Shown here piece after piece: positions 1 through 11,202 of a DNA stretch of 17,500 nt. Source of the DNA: Penaeus vannamei. Taxonomy: Eukaryota > Arthropoda > Malacostraca > Decapoda > Penaeidae. Location of the stretch: positions 29,987,467 to 30,004,966 of the forward strand of contig NC_091555.1 in the NCBI RefSeq assembly GCF_042767895.1, in the 5' to 3' direction. A program made the translations under genes and the position numbers. Numbering within the stretch: position 1 is the stretch's first letter; the number at the start of each line of letters is the position of its first letter. Below the pieces are notes generated by a model. That model had not been told where the DNA came from. It saw only the letters and a list, made by a program, of their open reading frames with translations, and did not search any database.

Positions 1-544
1 ATCTTTCTTGGTTGTCTCTCTATTTATCTATATCTATAACTATTTACGTAAATGTGTATATGTATATAATGTGTGTAGAAGCATGCATACACAGACATCC
101 TTGTAAGAGGGACTCCAAGGGCTTTCCAAAGAAGTTGATTTAGAGATATATTTATTCATTCGTTTATTTTTTTTTATTTTTTTTTTTTTAATTCTCCACA
201 CATTTTTTTCAAATTCTTACATTTAGTACACACATAAAAGCTTTTCGCCTGCCAATGTCGGGTTTGGCATTTGAAAAATTTTGCGCATTCCAATAAGAGA
301 TGTTACGTTTTATCTTCAAAAAAATGTATTTCCTGTTTTCGTCACAAAGAGAATTAGAATAAACAATCAACCAGCCATGCGTGTTCTTTTCACATCGGCC
401 TCGATCGCTTCCATTTTTTCACTTATCCTCGGTGTCTCTAATAGATCTCTCATACATACAGCGATTCCCTCTCTGAAAAATCCTTGTCTGGATAATGACC
501 CTCACGTCTCTGATTTTTTTTTTTTTTTCTATTCTTTTTTATGA
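1..544. other. AT-rich non-coding sequence with T-runs
   Basis: This stretch is AT-rich and holds interrupted T-runs at about 167-189 and 514-528, plus a short TATATAATGTGTG-type alternating segment near 55-75. A small open frame at 281-544 ends in a run of phenylalanines made by the second T-run and shows no recognisable domain, so I do not call it a gene. The sequence ATTCATTCGTTTATTT at 154-169 recurs exactly at 8473-8488, which may reflect an old dispersed repeat or simply shared low complexity. Nothing else is seen here. Confidence 0.6.
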
Positions 545-974
545 TATGCTTCCTCTCTCTCTCTTAATTTTTCCCCTTTCTGTCTCTGTCTACCAATATG
601 TCAGTGATTTTTTTATCTGTTTATCTATGTGCCTGTCTGTCTGTTTGTCCGACTCTATCTATCTAACTGTCTGTCTGTCAGTATGTCTGCCTGCCTGTCT
701 ATCTATCTATCTATCTATCTGCCTATCTAATTACATATCTCTCTCTGTCTCTATTTCAATCTATATATCCACCGAACTGTCTCCTTTTCTCTGTCTCTAT
801 ATCTGTCTATATCGTTCCTTCCCTCCCTTTTGTTTGCTCTCTGTTTCTCTATCTTCTCTATCTTTCTCTTCCTCTACCTTTTCTGTCTATCTATCTATCT
901 ACCTCTCTATCTCGATCTATCTATCTCTACCTGTCTGTCCATCTCTCGTTCCTTCCCTCCCTCCCTCCCCCCCC
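545..974. repeat. Degenerate TCTA/CTGT tetranucleotide field
   Basis: The plus strand is almost all C and T, with interspersed TCTA, CTGT, TGCC and TTCC tetranucleotides. The cleanest run is TCTA/ATCT at about 697-720. The tract is a compound, decayed tetranucleotide microsatellite that grades into the CT array on its right through a short C-run near 967-974. Serine/leucine/cysteine-rich open frames across it are by-products of the period-4 repeat. Confidence 0.85.
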
Positions 975-1880
<906 letters not shown>

Positions 1881-1912
1881 GGGTGCGGGGGTGGGGGCGT
1901 GGGGGGAGGGGG
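1881..1912 (+). other. G-quadruplex motif on plus strand
   Basis: Five G-runs of 3 to 6 bases are separated by loops of 1 to 3 bases (G3-TGC-G5-T-G5-CGT-G6-A-G5). This fits the canonical G3+N1-7 quadruplex pattern with room to spare. It sits just left of the purine-only GAGGAA tract. The motif is seen directly; folding is inference. Confidence 0.85.
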
Positions 1913-1977
1913 CACCATCATCACCATGACTGTGATAATGACACTTGGTATACAGATGGAGATTGTGATGATGGTAA

Positions 1978-2139
1978 GAAGGAGCGGGAGGAGGAAAAGG
2001 AGGGGGAGGTAGAGGACGAGGAGGAGGAAGAAGAGGACGAGAGGGAAGAGGCGGAGGAAGAGGAGGAAAAAGAAGAAGAAGAAGAGGAAAAGGATGAGGA
2101 AGAAGTAGAGGAGGAGGAGGAGAAGGAGGAGAAGAAGGA
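1978..2139. repeat. Purine-only GAGGAA/GAAGAG tract
   Basis: About 160 bp of the plus strand is nearly all A and G (GAG, GAA, GGA triplets) with only a few interruptions, for example TAGAGGACG near 2010. It is a decayed GAA/GAG trinucleotide repeat that changes smoothly into GATGAT and then AAT repeats at about 2136-2180. Poly-Glu (plus) and poly-Ser/Leu (minus) open frames over it are artefacts. Confidence 0.9.
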
Positions 2140-2195
2140 TAATGATGATGATGATAGTGATGATGATAAAGACAGTAACAACAACACCAATGATA

Positions 2196-2245
2196 ATTAT
2201 TATCATTATTATTATCATTATAATGATAATAATAATAATAATAAT
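2196..2245. repeat. Zero-loop palindrome in trinucleotide field
   Basis: The sequence reverses strand exactly between 2220 and 2221 (CATTA then TAATG). The 16 bases on each side, 2205-2236, are a perfect inverted repeat, and the arms extend to about 25 bp each with one mismatch. It could extrude as a cruciform. The period-3 AT-rich context makes such palindromes easier to form by chance. Confidence 0.8.
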
Positions 2246-2482
2246 AATGATAATAATAATGAAAGAAAAAATTATTATGATGATGATGATAACAATAATA
2301 ACAGTAATAATAATAATAATAGTAATAATAATAATAATAATAGTAGTAGTAGTAGTAGTAATAGTAATAATAACGATGATAATGTAATACTATTATTATC
2401 ATTATTATTACCATTATCATTGTATTATTATTGTTATATTTATTATTATTATCGCTATTATTTCTACCATTAGTAGTAGTAG

Positions 2483-2518
<36 letters not shown>

Positions 2519-2540
2519 GATGATGATGATGATAATGATA

Positions 2541-2584
<44 letters not shown>

Positions 2585-3330
2585 GATGATGATGATAATG
2601 ATAAAAACAATAAAGATAATGTTGGCAATATTAGCAATGATATTGATAATAATGAAAAAGTAATAATATTGATAATGATGATGATGATAATAATATAAAT
2701 AATAGTAATTATGATCATGCTAAAAATAATAAGAACAATAATGATGATAAAAATAACAAGGATAATAATGATGATCATCATCATACTTATAATAATAATG
2801 ACAATAATAATAACAATAATAGTAATGATAATAACACACAATAATAATAAACATGGCTGCAATAACAATGATGACGATAATAAATAACATAACAATGATA
2901 ATAACGATTATACTAATGATAGTATCAATAGTGCTACTACAAATAATAATAATAACAGGAACAATGATAACAAAAATAATGATGATGCTTATGATAATCA
3001 TAATGTTAACAATAATAGAAATAATGATAACATATAATAACAACAACAACGACAACAGCAACAACAAAAAGAACAAGAATAAGAATAACAGTAACAATGA
3101 TGATGGTAATAATAATCATAACAATAACAGCAACAATAATAATGATAACAATAATAGGAATAATGATGATAATGATAATGATAACAATGATAATAATTAG
3201 TAGTAATAGTATCATTATAAGGATTATAATGATAATAATAATGACAATAAAAAGATAAGAATGACAATTATAGCAACAACAATAATGATAATATCAATAA
3301 TGATAATAATGATAATAGTTATTATAATAA

Positions 3331-3600
<270 letters not shown>

Positions 3601-3886
3601 TAATTATAACGGTAATGATAATGATGATAATCATGATAATAATAATAATAATATTTACAATAGCAATAATGATAGAAATAATACTGATAATGATGATAAT
3701 AATAACAATAACTGATGATAATAATACTAATAACAATGACGATAATAAAGATAATAATGATATCTATGATGATAATAATAATAATAATGACAATAATAAC
3801 AACAGCAAGAACAACAACAACAATAATGATAATAATAGTAATAGTAATAGTAACAATAACAATAATAAAAACAATAATAACAAAAA

Positions 3887-4560
<674 letters not shown>

Positions 4561-4815
4561 ATAATGATTTTTAAAATGGAAATGACAAATCGAAGAGTGA
4601 ACTTACTTTTATTATCAGACTAGGTAAACGAATAAGACTAATTAGCTCCCACGAATTCGTTTTATTTTGTTTCTTCGTTTAATTTACAAAAAGATCAATT
4701 CCCTTTCTTAGTTTCTTTCCTCTCGTCTTTCTGTGTCTTCCTCGAGGATTTCTTTCCCGCGAGTTGCACGTTTGATGACAGATCATGAACTTCACATTCA
4801 GTTCCCGCGCCAGTT
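4561..4815. other. Short unique segment
   Basis: This is AT-leaning unique sequence between the trinucleotide block and the TTC array, with no recognisable gene or RNA. Open frames that cross it (4733-4969 plus, 4679-4942 minus) continue through the TTC array as poly-Ser or poly-Arg and are not supported as genes. Confidence 0.5.
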
Positions 4816-4875
4816 TTCTTCTTCTTCTTCTTCTTCTTCTTCTTCTTCTTCTTCTTCTTCTTCTTCTTCTTCTTC
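4816..4875. repeat. (TTC)20 trinucleotide array
   Basis: This is sixty bases of uninterrupted TTC, GAA on the minus strand, with two extra T bases on its left and TTTCT on its right. GAA/TTC repeats are the class known to form triplex structures and to expand. Unlike the AAT field it is perfectly pure and sits alone in unique sequence, so it is likely young and length-polymorphic. Confidence 0.97.
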
Positions 4876-7800
4876 TTTCTATATCGGAAAATCCTGTGGT
4901 TCTGAAGTCAACTCTTTCGAACACGTCTTTACGCTTGAACATTTATTTTGTATATTTATCCCCGACTAACGGCACGCACTGAAGGACTCAAAGCTGAGCA
5001 TCAAATTGGTTTCCTTCTGATGTCACTCGCTAGTGCACTTTAGATTTTATGTACAGAGACGGTAGAACAGCCAATGCTGCTACAGTGATGCTACAGCCAG
5101 CTGCTGTAGCATATCCAGTGTCCTTTGGCATTAAAGGAATCAAGTGGCACTTCAAAGCGATCACTGCGATATCCGTTTCCCTTTTTGTTATTTTTTACAT
5201 CGCTCTCCCTTTCTGTTCAACATAAATTTATGTTTAATTGTATATTTGGATTACAAAAATTCTATAAATTCTTTTTTCAGTTAATCTGAATTACAAGTGA
5301 AATTCATCAAAGGATTAACAGTCGCTTCCCAGCTTTTAAACTTAAGCACGAAAAAGCATAATCGCATCCCATACTGCACAATACCTTGCACATGAAATTC
5401 AGAATATTTGGTTGGCATTTTTACACTGTTTGCTGCGCAAAAACAAATCACATTTTTACAAATAGTTTGCGGAAGTTAAATTATTAATAAATGTTTGAAA
5501 TTGAACAAAACGAACAAAACTGATCTCTTCCACCTCAATTCAGGGTCGGGGGAACGAGCGCGCGTATGACTTATGCCTAAATCCTATTTTCATTAAAGGC
5601 CTCGAGGTTTTGTTACACTGAGGAACAAACAGTATTTCGCAGAGAGCGTAAATCATCAGGCAGTCCAAGGCCAGCGCCCGTGCACGGCTGGCTGTGCACG
5701 CCCGGAGTGGACGCTGTCTCCAACCCTCTGCGTCCTCTATTGCTGTTGAAACAGCGCGTTGTTTCCAGTCTGTTTGCCTAAACCGTTGTCGCGTCCAGTG
5801 TACAAGCGTTGCGTGTATATATCATGTGATGTTTGTATATTGCAATAACACCTGGCAAAAGATTAGCCTGCATCCATACGCAGCCACTTCTAAGCAGAAT
5901 TCGAAGGCTCGTTCACAAAAGCAGCGTCCGTCCCAATAATGAGACTGACCATTAAGGTTGTAATAGCCAGAGCCATTAAATTTTATCAAAGCTTTATCAC
6001 GCTGGTTCTATGCTTTGTTACACCAGTTAAAAGAGAGGCACAAACCATTCAGTTATACATTGGTAAATATACCGAATGAACCCGCAATATCCAGCGCTGC
6101 ACCATAATCACTGTTGTTCAAATACATCTATAAAACAAATCTGTATTGCGTTTACATGGGCCTAACAACCACCTACGACTAACCATGTATTGCATAACAG
6201 TATATGGAAAATGCTATCGGAGAGTGTTTCTGACACTTGTTACTACAAAAAATGAGCCAAATTAAATGTAATTATAATGAAAACAATTCCGACATCTAAA
6301 TACCACGCCTTCGAGCAGAAATGTTCAATCCTTTCGAATTGAGGAAGAGCACAGCAAGGGACCTTCGGCGCCCAAGAGTTTTGCGCTGCAGGAATGGAAG
6401 GCTTCTGAAGTAACAAAGAAAGAAAACTTTTTCACCTAAATTGGATTGCAAGAAAAATGAATATAAAGAATATGCGCTTGTTCCTTCCCGACGCTTACTT
6501 GCAGGAACTTCTATCGCTGATTTTGGGGGGCAATAGATATGAGGATGGGGATTAGATTATTCATATAGGATTCCATTTAGATCATTTTTCTAACAATGAC
6601 AAAACAAAAGACAAAAGATCAGGACAGCGCATTTGACCATGACTTCTTTAAGATAATTCAAACAAAATGAGACATAGTCGTCAGGGTTATTCTCTTTACA
6701 GTGAAAACAAAAAACAAATATTCTTCTCTTCTGATTCGTTTTATGGCGCCCTCCCTCTCTCCCTCTCTCCCCTGCGCCGCCCCTTGTCATAAGAGGTAAT
6801 GACTTTCTGCCCACCTGTTGTTGCTCCACCTGTCTCGATGCCTCCATGTATCAGCCTTTCCTCTATCCGAGTTCCGTTACAGCGCAGGAGGACATGAAGC
6901 CTGTCAGTCTCGTGTCACTTACCCATGCCAGCCGACCGACCTTCGTGTCAGGTCTGCCTCGCCTCCTTCGCCCTGATCGCTGCGCCCTGACGCTGCCCCC
7001 GCTGCCCTTATTCAGTTAGGCTTTGCATATATCTAGGGGAAAGGCAGCTGATACGATTATTCTACTCATGTAGAATGTATGATGTCGTTTCTATGTCGTT
7101 TTATTTTTGTTGATAATCATAGGTCATGATCAGCAATGATCGGGTAAAAAAGATAATCCTAGAAGCATTAATTATGGATATTGCCGTAGATTGTAGTGAT
7201 ATCATAATGATGGTTATGCGCATTGCATGCTTCATTTGCTGTATTATACAAAGGAATGTTCTTTTCGCAAAAATACAGTACTCTCTATATAGAACAAGAG
7301 GAAAACACTTATGATGCACACCTGGGAAGAATACGCCATCGCCTTTCCCTAAGGCTACGGAGGACATGAACTCTTCTGAATTAATCATCCCTGACCGGCA
7401 GTGACACTATGGCCATCTTGAATCTCTCAGATTCAGTAGCGGTCACAAGCGCTCTGATCATCACAAATTTCCCTCAGCCATCCCTCTCCTCCGAACGACA
7501 GTATATCCTTATCCAGAAAGAATGGAGCTGAAAGTATTTTAAAGATGGAACACGTTTTGAAGTTTAACGCGCACTTGCCCAAAGCAACTGAGACACCTCT
7601 GGTGAAAGTTCACAACACTAAACACTACAACTAAAGCAAAACAACTTTCTAATTACTTCCTAAACAAACTTGGTGGAAGTGCTGGTGTGTAGACACTCAT
7701 CAGAGTATATGTGTGTGCACGAACGTGCACGTAGTTGTGTGTGTGTGAATGTGTGTATGTGTGGTTTCCATGTAACCTACTTTGCAAGAGAGTATGAGAT

Positions 7801-8596
7801 AGATTAATGGGAAGCTCAAAAGCCTTAGTGAAACTTTTTGAGTGCCTGGTATCCTTTAAAATCTAACAACAGTCGGTAGAGAGGCTTAGGCATTGCGCAG
7901 TAAGGTAACTAAGTAAAATGGGCGTCATTGGCTTGCATATAAGCCAGAGGAATTTCTAGATCTGAGAGCATTGCGGCATTTGGTTCGTGGTGGCCTGCCT
8001 TACGACATCACCAACGTCGAAGATTCGGCCAATTGGGATCCAGGCAAGAGGGCTCGAGGAACACAGAAACGATCTCTCCCCCAGGGCCTTTTGCCACTTT
8101 TCCCTAGCTATCAGTACTCCTTCCCCCTTCCACCGCCTCCCCTGACTTCTCTCGGTCCAAAGAGTAAATATCGGCGCGGCGGACGAATCCGAGCGCCCCT
8201 CCAGGCCAGCTCCACTCCTGCGAATCTCCAACAACAACAAGAAACGAAGAGCTGGGCAGAGATGGCCGGTTCGAAGAAGTTAAGAGTTTCAAGAATTAGA
8301 AAAAAGGCGGACTTCTGAGACGCCCAGACCTTATTTCGAGGTGCAGGGAAGTTACTCTAGTGACATATTCATCGTAGGAAGACGCTTTAATCTGATGAAT
8401 AAAAGGGATTTGTGTAATGATGTTACTTTTATTATGTCTAGTCCATTCTTTCGCTTATTTACATTGACATTCATTCATTCGTTTATTTGAAGAGAAACGA
8501 TTTAGGGAGTGAGCAAATCCACTGGATATCCTATTTTGTCACTTTGAGACAGACAACGATATTCTCTAACTTATTTTTGTAATGGTTTTGTAGTAC

Positions 8597-8598
<2 letters not shown>
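4876..8598. other. 3.7 kb unique sequence, no supported gene
   Basis: This is mostly unique, moderately AT-rich sequence with local GC-richer patches at about 5640-5800, 6740-7010 and 7980-8330. I looked for protein homology, tRNA boxes, rRNA and snRNA signatures and recognised none. The patch at 7956-8318 is open on both strands for 94 to 115 codons, but neither product resembles a known domain. Short features include the palindrome CCTCGAGG at 5600-5607, the palindrome CCGTGCACGG at 5678-5687, and a small TG-rich run near 7735-7765. Introns, UTRs or remnants of transposable elements could lie here unseen. Confidence 0.5.
5088..5112. repeat. Short perfect hairpin in unique sequence
   Basis: Arms ATGCTACAG (5088-5096) and CTGTAGCAT (5104-5112) are exact reverse complements around a 7-base centre. 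The first and last bases of that centre also pair, giving a 10-bp stem and a 5-base loop. A further direct copy of TGCTACAG lies at 5078-5085, so an alternative pairing exists. It is too short to call a microRNA precursor, and no T-run follows that would suggest a Pol III terminator. Confidence 0.6.

Positions 8599-8627
<29 letters not shown>
8599..8627. repeat. T29 homopolymer
   Basis: This is a run of 29 T in AT-rich unique sequence. It could be the A-tail of a minus-strand retroposon, but the sequence to its right (8628-8900) has no clear tRNA-type A and B boxes and no target-site duplication that I could find, so its origin is open. Confidence 0.9.
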
Positions 8628-8629
<2 letters not shown>

Positions 8630-10150
8630 GAATGGTCAGTTAGATATCAAATATGTATAGATATATGTATAGATACTAACTGAACCAATTCCCGCGAGAC
8701 TATGAAAAGTGCTCTGCGAAATTCAACTTCAGATTTAATGCTAACCCAAATGTATACGAGTCTTAAGAAGCAAATGTTTCATAAGAAGTGATCTGCAGAA
8801 ATGGGAATGTTTAAGTAATTGGATTTCTTGTCCTGAAAATATCTTCTGTATATTATCTTAATTCCGCCAGAAATTTTCTAAGGGTTCGCCGGGATCCAAA
8901 TGAATAGGACTAAATCTGATGGAAATTCCTGAGAAATTTGTCGACGTGGGATCATGTCTTTCGCCGAGATTTTGGAATTACTTACTCTTTTGTTGACTCG
9001 CCTTGAGTAAATTTGGTTCTCTTGTAGCCGCATAAGCTCAGGAAACTGACAGTAATGCTTGGCTGTGGCTTTTGTGTCCCCCGCCGCTCCGTCATCAGTT
9101 TGGGGCCGAGTGAGCTTCTATCATTATTTTCCTCCTGATATCGGACTCATTTTCCTCATGTTTAACCCCATTTTGGGACTGCCCATTCATTTGGCGTCCG
9201 TCGTTTTCCCTTTTCTTCCACTTTGCCTTTTCTTGCTTGCTTTATTTCGTCTTGTCATATCTCCTCGCAATCGCCGTCGTTACCCCGCGAATTCGGCTTC
9301 CCTCTTATCTCTGTGCCCGGCGCCGCCCATTCCATCTCCATCCCGCTCGCTCGTTCCCCAATCACCGAGCTCTCGCAGTGCCCCCCCCCCTCCCGCCCCC
9401 TGGCCGCCTCCTCCCTCTATTGCGAGCCCGGATCCTGTTTGTCTAGCTCCTGCTTTATCAGTGTTATGTGTTGTTCCACTTCCTCTCGCTACTGACACCT
9501 ATCACGTTCAGACATCACCGTCCAGCGCCTCTTCCAGGATCCAGGTCGACTTCCCTGCGGCGTCGATAACCCTCGATTTCACCATCTAAGTGTCGCTCCT
9601 CGCAGCCTCTGAAAGCCTTCCTGCGCCGTCAGGGTTCATCATCCACCATCTTGACAATTACCATTCTAACATTCTGGTCTCTATTACCATCCCGGTAATG
9701 ATAAACAGAGGAACGGGAAGTCTTTTCATCAAAACTTTCCCTTCCTCTCGAAAGCTTGATGACAAATTTTCTTTGTATGAATGCCGATCACAAGTTGAGC
9801 CGAGTCTCGATGAACCGATGACATGTTATTGGCTCTCGAGTTAAGCATGGCTTCCACTTCCCGCTGCGTTGTTTGCTGTAACCTCATGGGCCTCGCTCTC
9901 CGCTCATATTTCCCTGCCTCATGACAACCCACTTTATTTTCGTGTGGCTTGCGCAAAATGGACACAAGAAGCACCAGGGACGAAGGAAATGCCATCGAAA
10001 TGTTGCGTGACATGCCGTTGTGCTTCACGCTTTCTCCCTGCAGGCTGAAGCTCCCTTTCCCCTTTGAAGTACTTGCCCCGCCTCCCTCACGGCGCTCACA
10101 CCCGCTCCTTATTTCATTCACGCTCCCTCGCAACTCTCGCTTTCTCCCTC
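8628..10150. other. Unique sequence becoming pyrimidine-rich
   Basis: AT-rich sequence to about 9058 gives way to C/T-rich sequence. A C-run lies at 9381-9390 within a very C-rich segment (9381-9415). Open frames over 9059-9589 and neighbours are Pro/Ser/Leu-rich, overlap in three plus frames and on the minus strand, and have no recognisable domain. This is expected from purine-poor DNA, in which stop codons are rare. No gene is called. Confidence 0.5.
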
Positions 10151-10663
10151 GCTCATGTCACACCCTTTTCGAAATATAATTCCGACCAAAGGCGAAGCTC
10201 CCTTTTTAAAACGGATCCCTCTATTTTTAGCCAATAATACCGCGATTCCAGAACGGCGCTTCTCTGCAGCTTTGCTCCCCCTCCGCTCTCCTCGCTGCCT
10301 CGGCCTTCCCTGCTCTCCCCTCGCCTTCCCCTCTCACTCTTTCGCGCCCTCGTGCCTCCTTGCCCCTGCTCTGTCCTCGCCCGTTTTTACGTCCGTCCTA
10401 TTCCATCCCTTCCATTTCATTTATCCGACCTCTTATTACCCTTATTGCTCTTCTTGCTCCGCATTTCCCCTTTCCTTCGTATCCCTCCGTCGCCGCCGCT
10501 CCCATCCCTATCGTCCCCGCGCGCTTTTTCCTGCCTTCCCCTCTCCTCCCCGCGCCCCTTTTCCTTTTATTTCGCTTTCTTTTCGGTTTCCTCTTGACTT
10601 TCTCCTTACTCCTACCGTCATCACTTTCCTTCCTTGCTCTCTCCTTTTTTAGCAGACCTCTGA
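10151..10663. other. Pyrimidine-rich lead-in to minisatellites
   Basis: The plus strand is dominated by C and T (CTCC, CTTCC, CCTCTC) without a clear period. It looks like either an anciently decayed edge of the minisatellite block or simply a strand-biased low-complexity zone. Reading frames are long in all three plus frames because purine-starting stop codons are scarce. Confidence 0.6.
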
Positions 10664-11202
10664 TCCTTCCACCCTGCCTCCTTCCCCCTGCCTCCCTCCA
10701 CCTGCCCCCCTCCCCTGACTCCTTTCACTTTATTCCCTCCACCTGCCTCCCTCCACCTGCCGCTCTTCCCCTGCCTCCTTTCTCCTCCCTCCCTCCACCT
10801 GCCTCCCTCCACCTGCCGCTCTTCCCCTGCCTCCTTTCTCCTCCCTCCCTCCACCTGCCTCCCTTCACCTGCGTCCCTCCATCTCCCTCCCTCCACCTGC
10901 CTCCCTCCACCTGCCTCCCTTCCCCTGCCTCCTTTCTCCTCCCTCCCTCCACCTGCCTCCGTCCACCTACCTCCCTTCCACCTACCTCCCTCCACCTGCC
11001 TCCCTCCATCTGCCTCCCTCCACCTGCCTCCCTCCACCTGCCTCCCTCTACCTGCCTCTCTTCCCCTGCCTCCTTTCTCCTCCCTCCCCCCACCTGCCTC
11101 CCTTCCCCTGCCTCCTTGTTCCTCCCTCCCTCCCCCTGGCTCCCGCCTCCTGCCTCCCTCCACCTCCCGCCCTCCACCTGCGTCCCTTCACCTGCCGCAC
11201 TT
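10664..11202. repeat. 14-bp minisatellite with CACCTG E-boxes
   Basis: The unit is CACCTGCCTCCCTC and variants such as CCCCTGCCTCCTTT and CTCCTCCCTCCCTC. A 56-bp block of four units is repeated nearly exactly at 10754-10809 and 10810-10865. CACCTG occurs 16 times, starting at 10699, 10740, 10754, 10796, 10810, 10852, 10866, 10894, 10908, 10950, 10993, 11021, 11035, 11091, 11175 and 11189. All spacings are multiples of 14 bp within one base. A transitional zone at about 11130-11202 resembles both this unit and the 29-bp unit that follows. Confidence 0.9.

Noticed and set aside
4679..4969. Short protein with a poly-Ser (plus) or poly-Arg (minus) core
   Set aside because: The core is the (TTC)20 array, and the flanking residues on both strands match no known protein.
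6590..6847. 85-residue minus-strand protein with a hydrophobic Cys-rich C-terminus
   Set aside because: Composition follows a CT-rich low-complexity stretch and no family is recognised; no supporting promoter or splice signals.
8266..8290. tRNA T-arm/B-box (GGTTCGA at 8270-8276)
   Set aside because: No matching A box, acceptor stem or cloverleaf could be drawn around it.
7971..8318. 115-residue plus-strand protein, Arg/Pro/Gln-rich
   Set aside because: No domain recognised; an equally open frame exists antisense; no clear splice or promoter context. Left as a finding to check only.
8599..8900. Minus-strand SINE ending in the T29 tract
   Set aside because: No A/B-box pair in the expected positions and no target-site duplication found by eye; a repeat-library search would be needed.
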